Shown here piece by piece: positions 35,224 through 44,569 of a stretch of DNA of 64,000 nt. Position 1 is the first letter of the stretch. Each line of letters starts with the position of its first letter. Position numbers and translations under genes: made by a program. Origin of the DNA: Verrucomicrobiota bacterium (GTDB lineage: Bacteria > Verrucomicrobiota > Verrucomicrobiia > Verrucomicrobiales > DEV007). Location: positions 1 through 64,000 of the forward strand of contig CAUJIH010000093.1 in assembly GCA_963205275.1 (NCBI GenBank). Direction: 5' to 3'. The notes below the pieces were generated by a model. It was not told where the DNA came from, did not search any database, and was given only the letters and a program-made list of their open reading frames with translations.

Positions 35224-35277
35224 ATTGGCAGCCGTGTTGAGTCCTTTTGCGCGAATGAGTGTCCAAGGGCGTATCGC

Positions 35278-36291
35278 ATGATGATCCGGCTCGCAGAAAC
35301 CAACTTCTCTTTCGCTTACCCCGAGGTGCTATCTTTGCTCCTGCTGATCCCTCTTCTCGCCATCGCCCGAGCGCGATCAGGGAATGAAGGAGCCGTACAA
35401 TTTTCATCATTGCACATCCTCAATCGCCTGGGCCCTATCGCTCGAGCGCGAGCAGGTGGATTTCGCCTGGCAAGCCTCTTCCTTTCACTGACTTGCCTCA
35501 TTGTTGCCCTGGCTCGTCCGCAAAAAACGGATACGACAGAAACGATCTCAGAAAGCGGCGTGGAGTTGATTCTCGCTCTGGACGTCTCGCGATCCATGCA
35601 GGTGGAGGATTTCACGATAGATGGCAGGAAGGCGAATCGGCTCGAGGCTGCTAAAAAAGTGACGCGAGATTTCATTAAGGAACGTCCCAACGACCGTATC
35701 GGACTACTTGCCTTCGCCGGGAGACCTTATCTCGCCAGCCCGATCACGCTTTCTAAAGAATGGCTGGAGGGACCAACCGGACTGGGACGCATTCAGATCG
35801 GTCTGGTGGAGGACGGCACCGCTATCGGCTCTGCCATCGCAGCGGGAGCTAGACGCCTAGACAAGCGATCTTCCAAGAGTAAGATTCTGGTGCTACTCAC
35901 AGATGGAGTGAACAATGCAGGCCGTCTCTCTCCCATCGAAGCGGCGAAGCTGGCCAAAACGATAGGTGTCCGCATCTATACGATCGCCGTGGGCACCTAT
36001 GGTGACTATGTCGTGCAGACACCCATCGGTCCGCAGCGACTACGACAGGAATTCGATGAGAAAACACTGAAGGAGATTGCTCGTATCGCTGATGGAGAGT
36101 ACTTTCGAGCACAAGACACAACCGGACTGGAGCGCATTTTTGCCAGCATCGACCAAATGGAGAAATCAGAAGTTCATCGGCGCACGCATGTGGAACGCGA
36201 GGAGCGATATCATTGGTTCGCATTTGCCGGGCTGGCGCTGGGTTTCCTCACCATGTTCGGGAACGAAACTTTCTGGAGGCGATATCCATGA
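35278..36291 (+). CDS. batA: BatA: membrane-anchored von Willebrand A-domain protein
   Basis: This 337-residue protein has two N-terminal membrane segments (about residues 14-32 and 61-80), a VWA domain (about 90-290) and a C-terminal membrane helix. The metal-ion-dependent adhesion site is present: LALDVSRSMQVED (DxSxS), a Thr region and VLLTDGVNNAG. Bat proteins are linked to stress tolerance and periplasmic complexes. The usual MoxR ATPase and DUF58 genes do not precede it; fabH does. Its stop overlaps the next start (ATGA at 36288-36291), so the two are translationally coupled. Confidence 0.88.
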   Translation: MMIRLAETNFSFAYPEVLSLLLLIPLLAIARARSGNEGAVQFSSLHILNRLGPIARARAGGFRLASLFLSLTCLIVALARPQKTDTTETISESGVELILALDVSRSMQVEDFTIDGRKANRLEAAKKVTRDFIKERPNDRIGLLAFAGRPYLASPITLSKEWLEGPTGLGRIQIGLVEDGTAIGSAIAAGARRLDKRSSKSKILVLLTDGVNNAGRLSPIEAAKLAKTIGVRIYTIAVGTYGDYVVQTPIGPQRLRQEFDEKTLKEIARIADGEYFRAQDTTGLERIFASIDQMEKSEVHRRTHVEREERYHWFAFAGLALGFLTMFGNETFWRRYP

Positions 36292-38447
36292 ATGGACTGA
36301 CGTTTGCTCAACCCCTCTGGTTCTGGGGGATGCTGGCCCTGCTGCCGTTGATCGTACTGCGCATCGTCGGGCACTTTCGCACGGCGAGGAGCCTTGCTGG
36401 ACTGGTATCGCCTCGTCTGGTGGGAAATCTGGTCGCAGGGGCGAGTATTTCCCGCCGCTGGACGGTCTTTCTGATGCGACTGCTGGGACTCGCCTGCGTG
36501 ATCGTAGCTCTCGCCCGTCCTCAGATGGGATTCGAAGAAATTCCAGTTGAGACGGACGCTCACAATCTGCTGCTGGCCATCGATACATCGAAAAGCATGA
36601 TGGCTGACGATCTGACGCCGAATCGCCTGGCGCGATCAAAGCTGGCGGCCATCGATCTAGTCCGCGCCCTGCCCGAAGATCGCATCGGCGTGATCGCATT
36701 CGCCGGCATGGCTTTTCTCCAGGCTCCGTTCACGGTGGATCACGAGGCGATCATCGAGACCATCGACGAGCTGGATACAGAGATCATCCAGCGAGGTGGG
36801 TCTAATCTGAGCGCCGTCGTTAAACTGGCTGTGGATACCGTAAAAGAACTGCAGAGTGGCTCTAGCGTGCTCGTCCTCTTCTCCGACGGCGAGGCCTTCG
36901 AAGGTCTGTCTGAAATCGAGAAAGTCCGAGAGGCTGCCAAGGAAGCTGGACTGAGCATTCTCGCCGTGGGGGTCGGGACCGAGGCAGGTTCCATCATTCC
37001 GGAGACAAGCGCGGAGGGGCGAGTGATTCCTGGGAGCTTCGTCAAAGATGAACAGGGGCAGATCGTAAAGACTCGACTCGATCCCGCATCCCTGCAGGCA
37101 CTGGCATCAGACGGTGGTCGTTATCTCCATTTGGACGGTGCGACACCTCTGGCTGGGGCTGTCGATCAGCTCCTGAGCGATATTACGCGCACTCGTGAAG
37201 AGGGAAAGGCTGCCATGCGCCCCCTAGAGCGCTTCCTTTGGCCACTTTCCGTCGGCTTTGCGCTGCTCGTGCTCTCCCATCTCATTCCGCTATTTTGGAG
37301 AAAGCCTGCTCCCGCTCGACGCTCGGCGATGACGAAGCTGTCTCCCATTTCTGTGCTCGTGCTGGTGCTCCTGCTTCCGCTCCCCTTGATCTCGGCGGAC
37401 GGTCTGCGAAAAGGATGGGAGGCGCTGAACAAGGAAGACTATCAGAGTGCCATGTCTGCGTATGAAGAGGTGTTGAAAGAGGTGCCTTCTTCTGCAGCGC
37501 AGGCACAGGCCTATCTCGGACTAGGTTCTGCTGCGTATCGAATGGGGAACTATGAGCAGGCGGCAGATGAATTTAGCCGTGCCGTCACCACTGGCGCACC
37601 TGAGATTCAAACACTGGCGCTTTATAACTTGGGGAATACTCTCTTCCGGCGAGGGGAATCTGCTCTGAAGGCGATGCAGTCCAAGCAATCGGGGCAGCCC
37701 GGACCGCAAATGAATGAGCAATCCAGAGCATCCGCGATCAAAGATTGGGAGGCGGCGATTGAGCATTATCAAGGCTCTCTCTCCCTCAATCCTCAGAGCA
37801 AAAATACTCAGCACAATCTCGAAGTCGTGAAAAAGCATCTCGAAGAGCTGAAAAAAGAACAGGAAAAGGACGAGGAAAAGCAACAGCAGCAACAGAATCA
37901 GAATCAAGACCAGCAGAAGAAAGATCAGGATCAGAAGGACAAACAAGACTCCCAACAGGGACAAAATCAGCAGCAGGGACCGCAGAAAAAGGACCAAGAC
38001 AAGTCGCAGGACGGAAAACAAGGTGATTCCTCCCAACAGAATCAACCTGGCTCAGAGAATCAGTCGAACGGGATGAATCCCGATCAGAAAGATCAGAAGG
38101 GACAAGGCGACCAAAAAGATTCGGAAAAGGATTCGCAGCACGATCCGAATTCTCAGGATCAAAAGCAGAATTCTCCCGCGTCTAAACCCGACCCTGCAGA
38201 GGCGCCTCCTGAGAGCCAAGAGCCACGGGATGGCAAATTGGAGGCAAATCCGAACCAGGCGTCTCAGGATCAGCCCGCACAGACTCGTCCCATGCAGGAA
38301 GGTGATGCTGAGCAACAGATGAATCCGGAAACCGGATACGCTCCTAGCGAGGTGCGTCATCTGCTGGAGTCTCTAACCGACGAGACGGCAGTGCGTTTGC
38401 GCTCTCCGAAGCCATCCGGATATGAAAAGAAATATAAAGACTGGTGA
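36288..38447 (+). CDS. batB: BatB-BatC fusion: VWA domain plus TPR and Gln-rich tail
   Basis: This 719-residue protein joins two units. Residues 1-345 are BatB-like: membrane helices near 11-28 and 60-78, a VWA domain with LLAIDTSKSMMADD and VLVLFSDGEAFEG, and a helix near 315-336. The next ATG in frame (37329, residue 348) is followed at once by a signal-peptide-like stretch (VLVLVLLLPLPLISADG), then TPR repeats (about 370-520) and about 170 residues rich in Gln, Asp, Lys and Asn. The second unit is BatC-like. The buried Met plus signal peptide suggests a read-through fusion, or internal initiation that yields free BatC. The 3' end abuts batD. Confidence 0.85.
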   Translation: MNGLTFAQPLWFWGMLALLPLIVLRIVGHFRTARSLAGLVSPRLVGNLVAGASISRRWTVFLMRLLGLACVIVALARPQMGFEEIPVETDAHNLLLAIDTSKSMMADDLTPNRLARSKLAAIDLVRALPEDRIGVIAFAGMAFLQAPFTVDHEAIIETIDELDTEIIQRGGSNLSAVVKLAVDTVKELQSGSSVLVLFSDGEAFEGLSEIEKVREAAKEAGLSILAVGVGTEAGSIIPETSAEGRVIPGSFVKDEQGQIVKTRLDPASLQALASDGGRYLHLDGATPLAGAVDQLLSDITRTREEGKAAMRPLERFLWPLSVGFALLVLSHLIPLFWRKPAPARRSAMTKLSPISVLVLVLLLPLPLISADGLRKGWEALNKEDYQSAMSAYEEVLKEVPSSAAQAQAYLGLGSAAYRMGNYEQAADEFSRAVTTGAPEIQTLALYNLGNTLFRRGESALKAMQSKQSGQPGPQMNEQSRASAIKDWEAAIEHYQGSLSLNPQSKNTQHNLEVVKKHLEELKKEQEKDEEKQQQQQNQNQDQQKKDQDQKDKQDSQQGQNQQQGPQKKDQDKSQDGKQGDSSQQNQPGSENQSNGMNPDQKDQKGQGDQKDSEKDSQHDPNSQDQKQNSPASKPDPAEAPPESQEPRDGKLEANPNQASQDQPAQTRPMQEGDAEQQMNPETGYAPSEVRHLLESLTDETAVRLRSPKPSGYEKKYKDW

Positions 38448-38470
38448 CTCCTGATCATCTCGATTGTGGT

Positions 38471-40252
38471 ATGCGACCGCTTCTCTCCATCCTTCTGCTC
38501 TTCACTCTGTTCGCTTCCCTGGGATCAGCCGCGCCCGGAATCGTGTCCCCCATCAGTCCAGGCACCCCCGGTCAAGCGGACTCGTCAGAGAATAATCTCG
38601 TATCCGTCACGGCGCTCTCCGACCGAATCGCCGTAGGGGAGATCGGTCAGCTTTTCGTCAAAGTGCGCAACGCTAACGCCACCATGCCCGACCGGATCGA
38701 GGCTCAAGGGCTGGAAGTCCTGTTTTCCGGCGAGCAGACATCCGCTCAAATCGTGAACGGAGTGCAGTCGATGGAAACGACCTATTTTTATCGCTTCCAG
38801 GGGAATAAACCCGGCGTTTACACCATTCCCGAGTTCGAGATTCATGTCGTCGATCACGCGGGACAGCACACGGCGAAAACGCGAGCCCTCAACATCACTG
38901 TAACCGAGGGAGAATCGCCTCCGGACGGTGGAGGCGACGATTCGAAGCCTATATTTGCGAAGCTAGAACTCTCCCGGACCACCTTCTACGTAAACGAAAT
39001 CGTACCCTTCACATTGACCGCCTTCGTGACGGGGCGAAATTCGATCCATGATGTAGTTTCGGCGAAATTGGAAAAGGAAAGCTTCGTCATCAAGGGGTTT
39101 CGCGAATTACGAACCGATGGAACCACCGTTGGTAGTCATTATTACACCTTTGCGACCATGCCATCTCACCTCTTCGCGCTCAAAGCAGGCACAGAAAAGA
39201 TCGGTCCCGGTGAGGTCGCTCTGCGTGTTGTTGATAGCAGTTCGGGCTTTGGTTTTTCCTCCCTATTTCAGAGAACACTCACCCAAGAGGTCAAAGCCCC
39301 CTTTGTAGAAGTCACGGTGAAAGCTCTGCCTGCTCCGAGTCCGGTCAGCTTTACGGGTGGCGTTGGCAGCTTTCAAATGACAGGGACTCCCTCGACGACA
39401 ACTCTCGGAATCGGCGATCCGGTATCGATGGAGTTCGAAGTGACGGGCGTTGGCAATCTCCGCACGATGGGTGCCCCCATCTTCGCCATCCCACAAAAAG
39501 GTATTTGGAAAACATACGAGGCGAACAAAAAGCTGGATGACGAGAATGATTCCGACGGATTCAAGTCGGGCAGAGTGCGCTTTTCACAGGTGATCCTTCC
39601 CGAGGCACGAGTGAATGAGATCCCGGAATTCCAGCTTACCTTCTTCGACCCTCAACAGGAGAAATATGTGACTCTGAAGGCCGGTCCTTTTCCGGTCACA
39701 ATGACGGAATCTACGGGTCCGGCGCTAGCGGGCGGGGTTCGATCCGAAAGTCCCGCATCCGCAGCAAGCCTGAACTCCCCTCCGACCAAGTCAGAAGTGG
39801 CCTTTCAGGACATTCTCTACATTCGGACCGCTCCGCCTGTGTGGATGGCAGCAGGTGACCTGACTCGAAGCAGTACATTGTTCTGGACTGTGCAGGTTTT
39901 GTTATCAGTCCTGTTTTCCACGCTGCTCGGAGTCGCTCTAGTCCGCAAAATGCAGGTGTGGATGCGCCGACATGTCGAAAACAAAAAGCAGGCATCCTTT
40001 GCCAATCTGCTCAAGCGACTGCGCGGGCGATCCACCTCGAGGCAGAATTTTTACCGGACGGCGAGCGAAGCTCTCTCGGTATGGAGAGTTGAACATCCTG
40101 ATGCAGGGTTAGAGGAAAAGTCCATAGCCGATGCTCTGACCCAACGCTGCGAGGTCGCTCTGTACAGCTCGGGATCTGACACGCAAAGCCCTCTTCCCTC
40201 TGATGAGCTTCGTGATTTCATCGCGCAACTCTCTCGACTCTCTCGCCGATGA
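38471..40252 (+). CDS. batD: BatD: exported oxygen-tolerance-type protein
   Basis: This 593-residue protein has a signal peptide (residues 1-20, ending GSAAPG), successive beta-sandwich modules (DRIAVGEIGQLFVKVRN, TTFYVNEIVPFTLTAFV, TLGIGDPVSMEFEVTG), a membrane helix near 477-498 and a cytosolic helical tail. This is the BatD/oxygen tolerance family layout. GTG 38444 overlaps the previous stop, but ATG 38471 gives the clean signal peptide and is chosen. The stop overlaps batE (ATGA, 40249-40252). Confidence 0.85.
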   Translation: MRPLLSILLLFTLFASLGSAAPGIVSPISPGTPGQADSSENNLVSVTALSDRIAVGEIGQLFVKVRNANATMPDRIEAQGLEVLFSGEQTSAQIVNGVQSMETTYFYRFQGNKPGVYTIPEFEIHVVDHAGQHTAKTRALNITVTEGESPPDGGGDDSKPIFAKLELSRTTFYVNEIVPFTLTAFVTGRNSIHDVVSAKLEKESFVIKGFRELRTDGTTVGSHYYTFATMPSHLFALKAGTEKIGPGEVALRVVDSSSGFGFSSLFQRTLTQEVKAPFVEVTVKALPAPSPVSFTGGVGSFQMTGTPSTTTLGIGDPVSMEFEVTGVGNLRTMGAPIFAIPQKGIWKTYEANKKLDDENDSDGFKSGRVRFSQVILPEARVNEIPEFQLTFFDPQQEKYVTLKAGPFPVTMTESTGPALAGGVRSESPASAASLNSPPTKSEVAFQDILYIRTAPPVWMAAGDLTRSSTLFWTVQVLLSVLFSTLLGVALVRKMQVWMRRHVENKKQASFANLLKRLRGRSTSRQNFYRTASEALSVWRVEHPDAGLEEKSIADALTQRCEVALYSSGSDTQSPLPSDELRDFIAQLSRLSRR

Positions 40253-41076
40253 ATACCATATTTTCCATTCATTCTGAGCGTATTCTGCGGGCCTTGGTCG
40301 CCCTGCTCCCCCTAGTCTCTCTGCTCCTCGCAGTTACCTCGGTCTCCAGCGCTGACGATTCGAGTGATCCGACGGCGCAGTATGAAAAGGCGAATCAGCT
40401 CTATGCGGCGGGAGATTATAAAGCCGCTGCCCGCCAGTATGAAGCGATCCTCCGTGCAGGGCATTTCTCTGCCGATGTCTGTTACAATCTCGGGGCCGCA
40501 AAGCAACGTTTGTCCGAGGACGGCGAGAGCACTCTGTGGATGAAACGAGCGTTGATTCTGCAACCGGGAATGCCCGAAGCCACCCAGAGTCTCACCTTTC
40601 TGCGCAAGCAAGGAGGGATACTGGAATTCGCCGATACGCCCCTGCGGCGATCCATTCTGCGTCTATCACCTGTTGCCGAGCGCTGGTTGATGACGCTGGG
40701 GCTGTGGGGAGTTGCGATCTCCCTAGTGAGCGCCTTCTCCGTGCGTCGCCTGCGCTCCTATCGTCGAACCCTGATCACCTTCACCGTGCTGCTTTTACTC
40801 TTGGTCGGGGCAGTCTGGCGCCTGGCTCTCTACCGGGCGACTCAGCTCGACGCCCAGAATTTCTGGATCGCGATTCCGGACAAAACAGAAGTAGTTTCCG
40901 CTCCGATTCCAGGGGCGAAAGCTGTCATATCGCTGCCCGCTGGTTCTGAAGTCCGCCTCGTTCAGGACGCAGGAGCATGGGGATATGTAGAAATTCCGGG
41001 CGGAACTCGCGGATGGGTGAAAAAAGACACCATCGCTCCTACGTGGCCGATTTTTACCGGAACCTCCGAATCATAA
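40249..41076 (+). CDS. batE: BatE: TPR and SH3-like membrane protein
   Basis: This 275-residue protein has an N-terminal hydrophobic segment (residues 14-34), TPR repeats (about 42-125: YEKANQLYAAGDYKAAARQY, VCYNLGAAKQRL), two membrane helices (about 145-162 and 175-197), and a C-terminal bacterial SH3-like domain ending GGTRGWVKKDTIAPTWP. The layout and operon place match BatE. It ends the Bat operon; rsmB starts 24 bases later. Confidence 0.83.
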   Translation: MNTIFSIHSERILRALVALLPLVSLLLAVTSVSSADDSSDPTAQYEKANQLYAAGDYKAAARQYEAILRAGHFSADVCYNLGAAKQRLSEDGESTLWMKRALILQPGMPEATQSLTFLRKQGGILEFADTPLRRSILRLSPVAERWLMTLGLWGVAISLVSAFSVRRLRSYRRTLITFTVLLLLLVGAVWRLALYRATQLDAQNFWIAIPDKTEVVSAPIPGAKAVISLPAGSEVRLVQDAGAWGYVEIPGGTRGWVKKDTIAPTWPIFTGTSES

Positions 41077-41100
41077 CTGATTTCTTCAAACAGCTTATTT

Positions 41101-42345
41101 ATGTCTCGTCCCACTCTCTCTCCTGCACGTCGCTGCGCCTATGACGCTCTGATCGAGTGGGAGGATACCTCTCGCTACGCAGTGGATATTCTCGATGAAT
41201 TCGCTCATCGTCGTCATCTCTCCCCTTCAGATCGGGGACTCGCTCAGGATCTTCTCTACGGAGTGATTCGCCATCTTTACTTGTTGGACGGTCTCATCGA
41301 GGCGTTGCGCAAAGGATCGATCAAACCCCATACCCGTCAGCTTCTCCGATTGGGACTCTATCAACTCTTCTGCACTCAAATCGCCGAACACGCGGCAGTT
41401 CATGAAACCGTCGAGCTAGCTCGCCCGCACGAGCGATCTCTGGTCAATGCGATTCTCCGCACTGCCCAACGCCAAAGCACAGAACTGCAGGCGGAGATCG
41501 CTACGTGGTCAGCAGAGGACAGGCTCTCTCATCCGGAGTTTTTGATTCAGCGATGGACTGAACAATATGGAGCAGAGGCAGCCGAAGCTCTTTGTGTCTG
41601 GAATAACGAACCTGCACCGGTATATGCCCGCCTGAACGCTCTGGCTCGCGATACGGAGGCACTCGACAGGGTCAGATCGCAGATCGAACCCTCTTCATTG
41701 GGCGCAGAATTTCCCGATTTTTTTCGTATGACGGGCTCAGTCGAGTCCGATTGGATTCGGCAGGGCCTCATCTACGTCCAGGATCCCAGCACCACCCTCG
41801 CCTGTCGCCTGCTCGATCCACAAGCGGGAGAAACCGTGCTCGACGCTTGTGCCGCGCCGGGAGGAAAGACTTCACTCTTGGCTGCGATGATGCAGAATCA
41901 GAACCAACTCTTTGCTACCGATTCCTCAGAGTCGAGATTGGAGAAGATGAGGCAAAATCTTCAGTGTCTGGGGATTGAAAAGATTCACACGCGCTGCATC
42001 GACTGGACGCAGGCGGATGCGGCATGTGATCTACCTCTCTTCGATGCCATCCTGCTCGACGCCCCTTGCTCAAATACAGGCGTCATGCGTCGCCGAATCG
42101 ACGTGCGCTGGCGTCTGATGGAACGAGACTTTGATTTCATCGCTCGACAGCAGCTCGTTCTCCTCCAGAGCGTCGCCACGGTTCTGAAGCCCGGAGGACG
42201 CATTATTTACAGCACCTGCTCCATTGACCATACAGAAAATGAAGACGTAATCGCTTCCAGTGGTTATAGTGTGGAGAAGACCGTGACATCCCTTCCGTGG
42301 AGAGACGGATACGATGGAGCGTTCGTGGCGATTCTTCGTCCGTGA
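41101..42345 (+). CDS. rsmB: 16S rRNA m5C967 methyltransferase RsmB
   Basis: This 414-residue enzyme has an N-terminal NusB-like RNA-binding domain (residues 1-135) and a C-terminal SAM-dependent methyltransferase. SAM motif I is VLDACAAPGGKTSLLA; motif IV with the release Cys is ILLDAPCSNTGVMRR; motif VI with the nucleophile Cys is IIYSTCSIDHTENE. Both catalytic cysteines are present. Length is normal. Confidence 0.93.
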   Translation: MSRPTLSPARRCAYDALIEWEDTSRYAVDILDEFAHRRHLSPSDRGLAQDLLYGVIRHLYLLDGLIEALRKGSIKPHTRQLLRLGLYQLFCTQIAEHAAVHETVELARPHERSLVNAILRTAQRQSTELQAEIATWSAEDRLSHPEFLIQRWTEQYGAEAAEALCVWNNEPAPVYARLNALARDTEALDRVRSQIEPSSLGAEFPDFFRMTGSVESDWIRQGLIYVQDPSTTLACRLLDPQAGETVLDACAAPGGKTSLLAAMMQNQNQLFATDSSESRLEKMRQNLQCLGIEKIHTRCIDWTQADAACDLPLFDAILLDAPCSNTGVMRRRIDVRWRLMERDFDFIARQQLVLLQSVATVLKPGGRIIYSTCSIDHTENEDVIASSGYSVEKTVTSLPWRDGYDGAFVAILRP

Positions 42346-42412
42346 GCTCCCACCTCCGTGCGACTTGCAAGAAAACCATTCATCGGATAATTAAACACAG
42401 CCAAAGACTGCC

Positions 42413-43861
42413 ATGTTCCGCACCCTTTCCAGTTCGTTCATCAGCTTTATCGCCATCCTGATGTTTGCTCTCATGCTCCTCTTCCTCTGGAAAGGCAGCG
42501 ATGAACTCAGTTTTTCACGGAATACGATGGACGGCGACAAGTCCACCATGGCTGTGCTACAGGACTTCCGCAGTAAGCAAATTCAGGCTGCTGAAATGGA
42601 AGAGAAGGAGAAAAAGCCGGAGATGCCTGTCGAGGAGAAGCCTGCGGCTCCGGAGGGCGGGGGAGCCGGACCTGCCGTCGTGGTATGGATTAGCATTCCG
42701 GGATTCCGTGGGGACTACGTGGACAAATCTGAAGTCGCCTTCTTTAAAAAACTCACCGAAGAAGGGGCATCAACGAGCAAAATGCGTCCCAATTTCCCCT
42801 GCATGACCTTTCCCGCCCATGCGACGATGGTCACGGGCGTGACAGCGGATAAGCATGGAATCGTCGCAGACGTCATCCGACAGCCGAATGGAGAACTCCT
42901 CAACCATCCTACCGATCCTAAAGCGCTCCTCGCCGAACCGATCTGGGCGACAGCGACACGGCAGAAGATGAAAACTCTGGTGTACGACTGGCCGCTTTCC
43001 CAGAATCAGGAGGGGGAGAACAAAGCAGCCTACTTCCTCGATTCCTACGATCCTGAAATGGGTGATGAGGCACGGCTGAATCGCGCACTGGAGCAGTGGC
43101 GGAAGGACTCAGCAGCCGGCGGCGACAAGCTCCGGCTCGTCATGCTGCGGCTGGATGACATCCTCCGTCAGGGGCTCCTGCACGGTCCGCGATCCGGAGA
43201 GGTGTATGCGGCGGTGTCGGCTACGGATAAAGCACTCCAGACTTTTGTCGATACACTTCAGAAAGAATGGGCGACACTGGCGACCGCTGAATCAAATCTG
43301 GTCCTCTTCATCACCACGGATCACGGACTGGCCGAATTGGATAAGAACGTGAACCTTCCCCAGCTGCTCGGTGATGAAATGATGAAGAACTGCGACGTCG
43401 TCGCTCACGATGCGATTGCCAATCTGTTCTTCAAGGATCTGCCGGCCAGCGATGGAGAAAAGAAGCTCTTCCTCGATAAATTCGACAATGAGTTGAGCAA
43501 GCGCATCTACTTCCGCACGCTGAAGAAGGAAGAACTCCCTCCCGAGTGGGGGTATCTCAATCCGGAACGCACGGGCGACCGGGTGTTGGTGCTGAAGACA
43601 GGATATGCCTTCTTCGACAAAAAGGCGGCGGAACCCGTGTATGCACCCTCTGAAGGTTCGGGATTCTTCGGTAGTTTCGGCTATCCCGTCGAAGAGTCGA
43701 TCCGGATGTCTGGTCAGATCTTTCTGGCAGGATTCCCGAAGCAGGTGGCCAGCGGGAATCTCGACACAGCGACGCAGGTCTCGTTCCACTCCACGGTTTG
43801 CAAACTACTGGGGATCCAGCCCGCTGAGGGTGCAGCAGGCGAGACGATTACCCTGAAGTGA
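42413..43861 (+). CDS. Membrane-anchored type I phosphodiesterase/alkaline phosphatase-like protein
   Basis: This 482-residue protein has a single N-terminal membrane helix (residues 8-28), then a charged linker, then an alkaline-phosphatase-superfamily domain of the nucleotide pyrophosphatase/phosphodiesterase group. MRPNFPCMTFPAHATMVTG has the expected catalytic Thr region, and LFITTDHGLAEL and FHSTVCKLLGIQP carry the metal-binding Asp/His. The substrate is unknown. Its TGA (43859-43861) overlaps GTG 43858 of the next frame. Confidence 0.85.
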   Translation: MFRTLSSSFISFIAILMFALMLLFLWKGSDELSFSRNTMDGDKSTMAVLQDFRSKQIQAAEMEEKEKKPEMPVEEKPAAPEGGGAGPAVVVWISIPGFRGDYVDKSEVAFFKKLTEEGASTSKMRPNFPCMTFPAHATMVTGVTADKHGIVADVIRQPNGELLNHPTDPKALLAEPIWATATRQKMKTLVYDWPLSQNQEGENKAAYFLDSYDPEMGDEARLNRALEQWRKDSAAGGDKLRLVMLRLDDILRQGLLHGPRSGEVYAAVSATDKALQTFVDTLQKEWATLATAESNLVLFITTDHGLAELDKNVNLPQLLGDEMMKNCDVVAHDAIANLFFKDLPASDGEKKLFLDKFDNELSKRIYFRTLKKEELPPEWGYLNPERTGDRVLVLKTGYAFFDKKAAEPVYAPSEGSGFFGSFGYPVEESIRMSGQIFLAGFPKQVASGNLDTATQVSFHSTVCKLLGIQPAEGAAGETITLK

Positions 43862-43878
43862 TTCATCCATACGGCGAC

Positions 43879-44451
43879 ATGCTGATCGCCCTGTACAAGC
43901 CCTACGACATGCTCTCGCAGTTCACGCCCGACTGCGAGGGTCAGCGCACGCTAGCACTCTGCGGCCTGCCTACTGCCGTTTATCCTCTGGGGCGACTTGA
44001 TCGAGACAGCGAGGGCCTCCTGCTCCTCTCGGATGAACCAGGGCTCAACACTCGCCTGCTCGATCCCGAGCGTGGGCACTCGCGCACCTATCACGCCCAG
44101 GTCGAGGGTCAGGTGGATGAGACCGCGATCCATCGCCTGCAAGCAGGAGGACTCGAGATTCGGGGCCATCGTACTCGTCCCTGTCGAGTGCGGTCCATTT
44201 TTCCGATCCATCCCGACCGCGATCCGCCCATCCGCTTTCGCGCAACGATTCCTACCAGTTGGATTGAACTCACCTTAGTCGAGGGGAAAAATCGTCAGGT
44301 GCGTCGAATGACAGCAGCCGTGGGATTCCCCACACTACGCCTGATTCGGGTCTCCATCGAGACCTTGCACTTAGCTGATCTCAGACTTGCCCCGGGAGAG
44401 TGGCGAGAGCTGACGATAAAAGAGCGAACGAGGCTTTCCCTGCGCCGTTAA
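43879..44451 (+). CDS. rluE: 23S rRNA pseudouridine synthase, RluE type
   Basis: This 190-residue enzyme of the RsuA/RluB/RluE group begins MLIALYKPYDMLSQF. It keeps the catalytic Asp motif YPLGRLDRDSEGLLLLSDEP and the C-terminal KNRQVRRMTAAVGFPTLRLIR. It lacks an S4 domain, as RluE does, which favours that subfamily. ATG 43879 is chosen; GTG 43858 overlaps the upstream stop and would add 7 residues. Confidence 0.9.
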   Translation: MLIALYKPYDMLSQFTPDCEGQRTLALCGLPTAVYPLGRLDRDSEGLLLLSDEPGLNTRLLDPERGHSRTYHAQVEGQVDETAIHRLQAGGLEIRGHRTRPCRVRSIFPIHPDRDPPIRFRATIPTSWIELTLVEGKNRQVRRMTAAVGFPTLRLIRVSIETLHLADLRLAPGEWRELTIKERTRLSLRR

Positions 44452-44569
44452 AATACCACGAAGCCGATCCGCGCCTTTCGCGTCTTTAGCCGCTAGAAAC
44501 AGGGGGCCACTCGCCTCGCTCTTTTTCTCTTGCTTTTCCGATCCAATCTCATCATTCTATTTATTGTAC

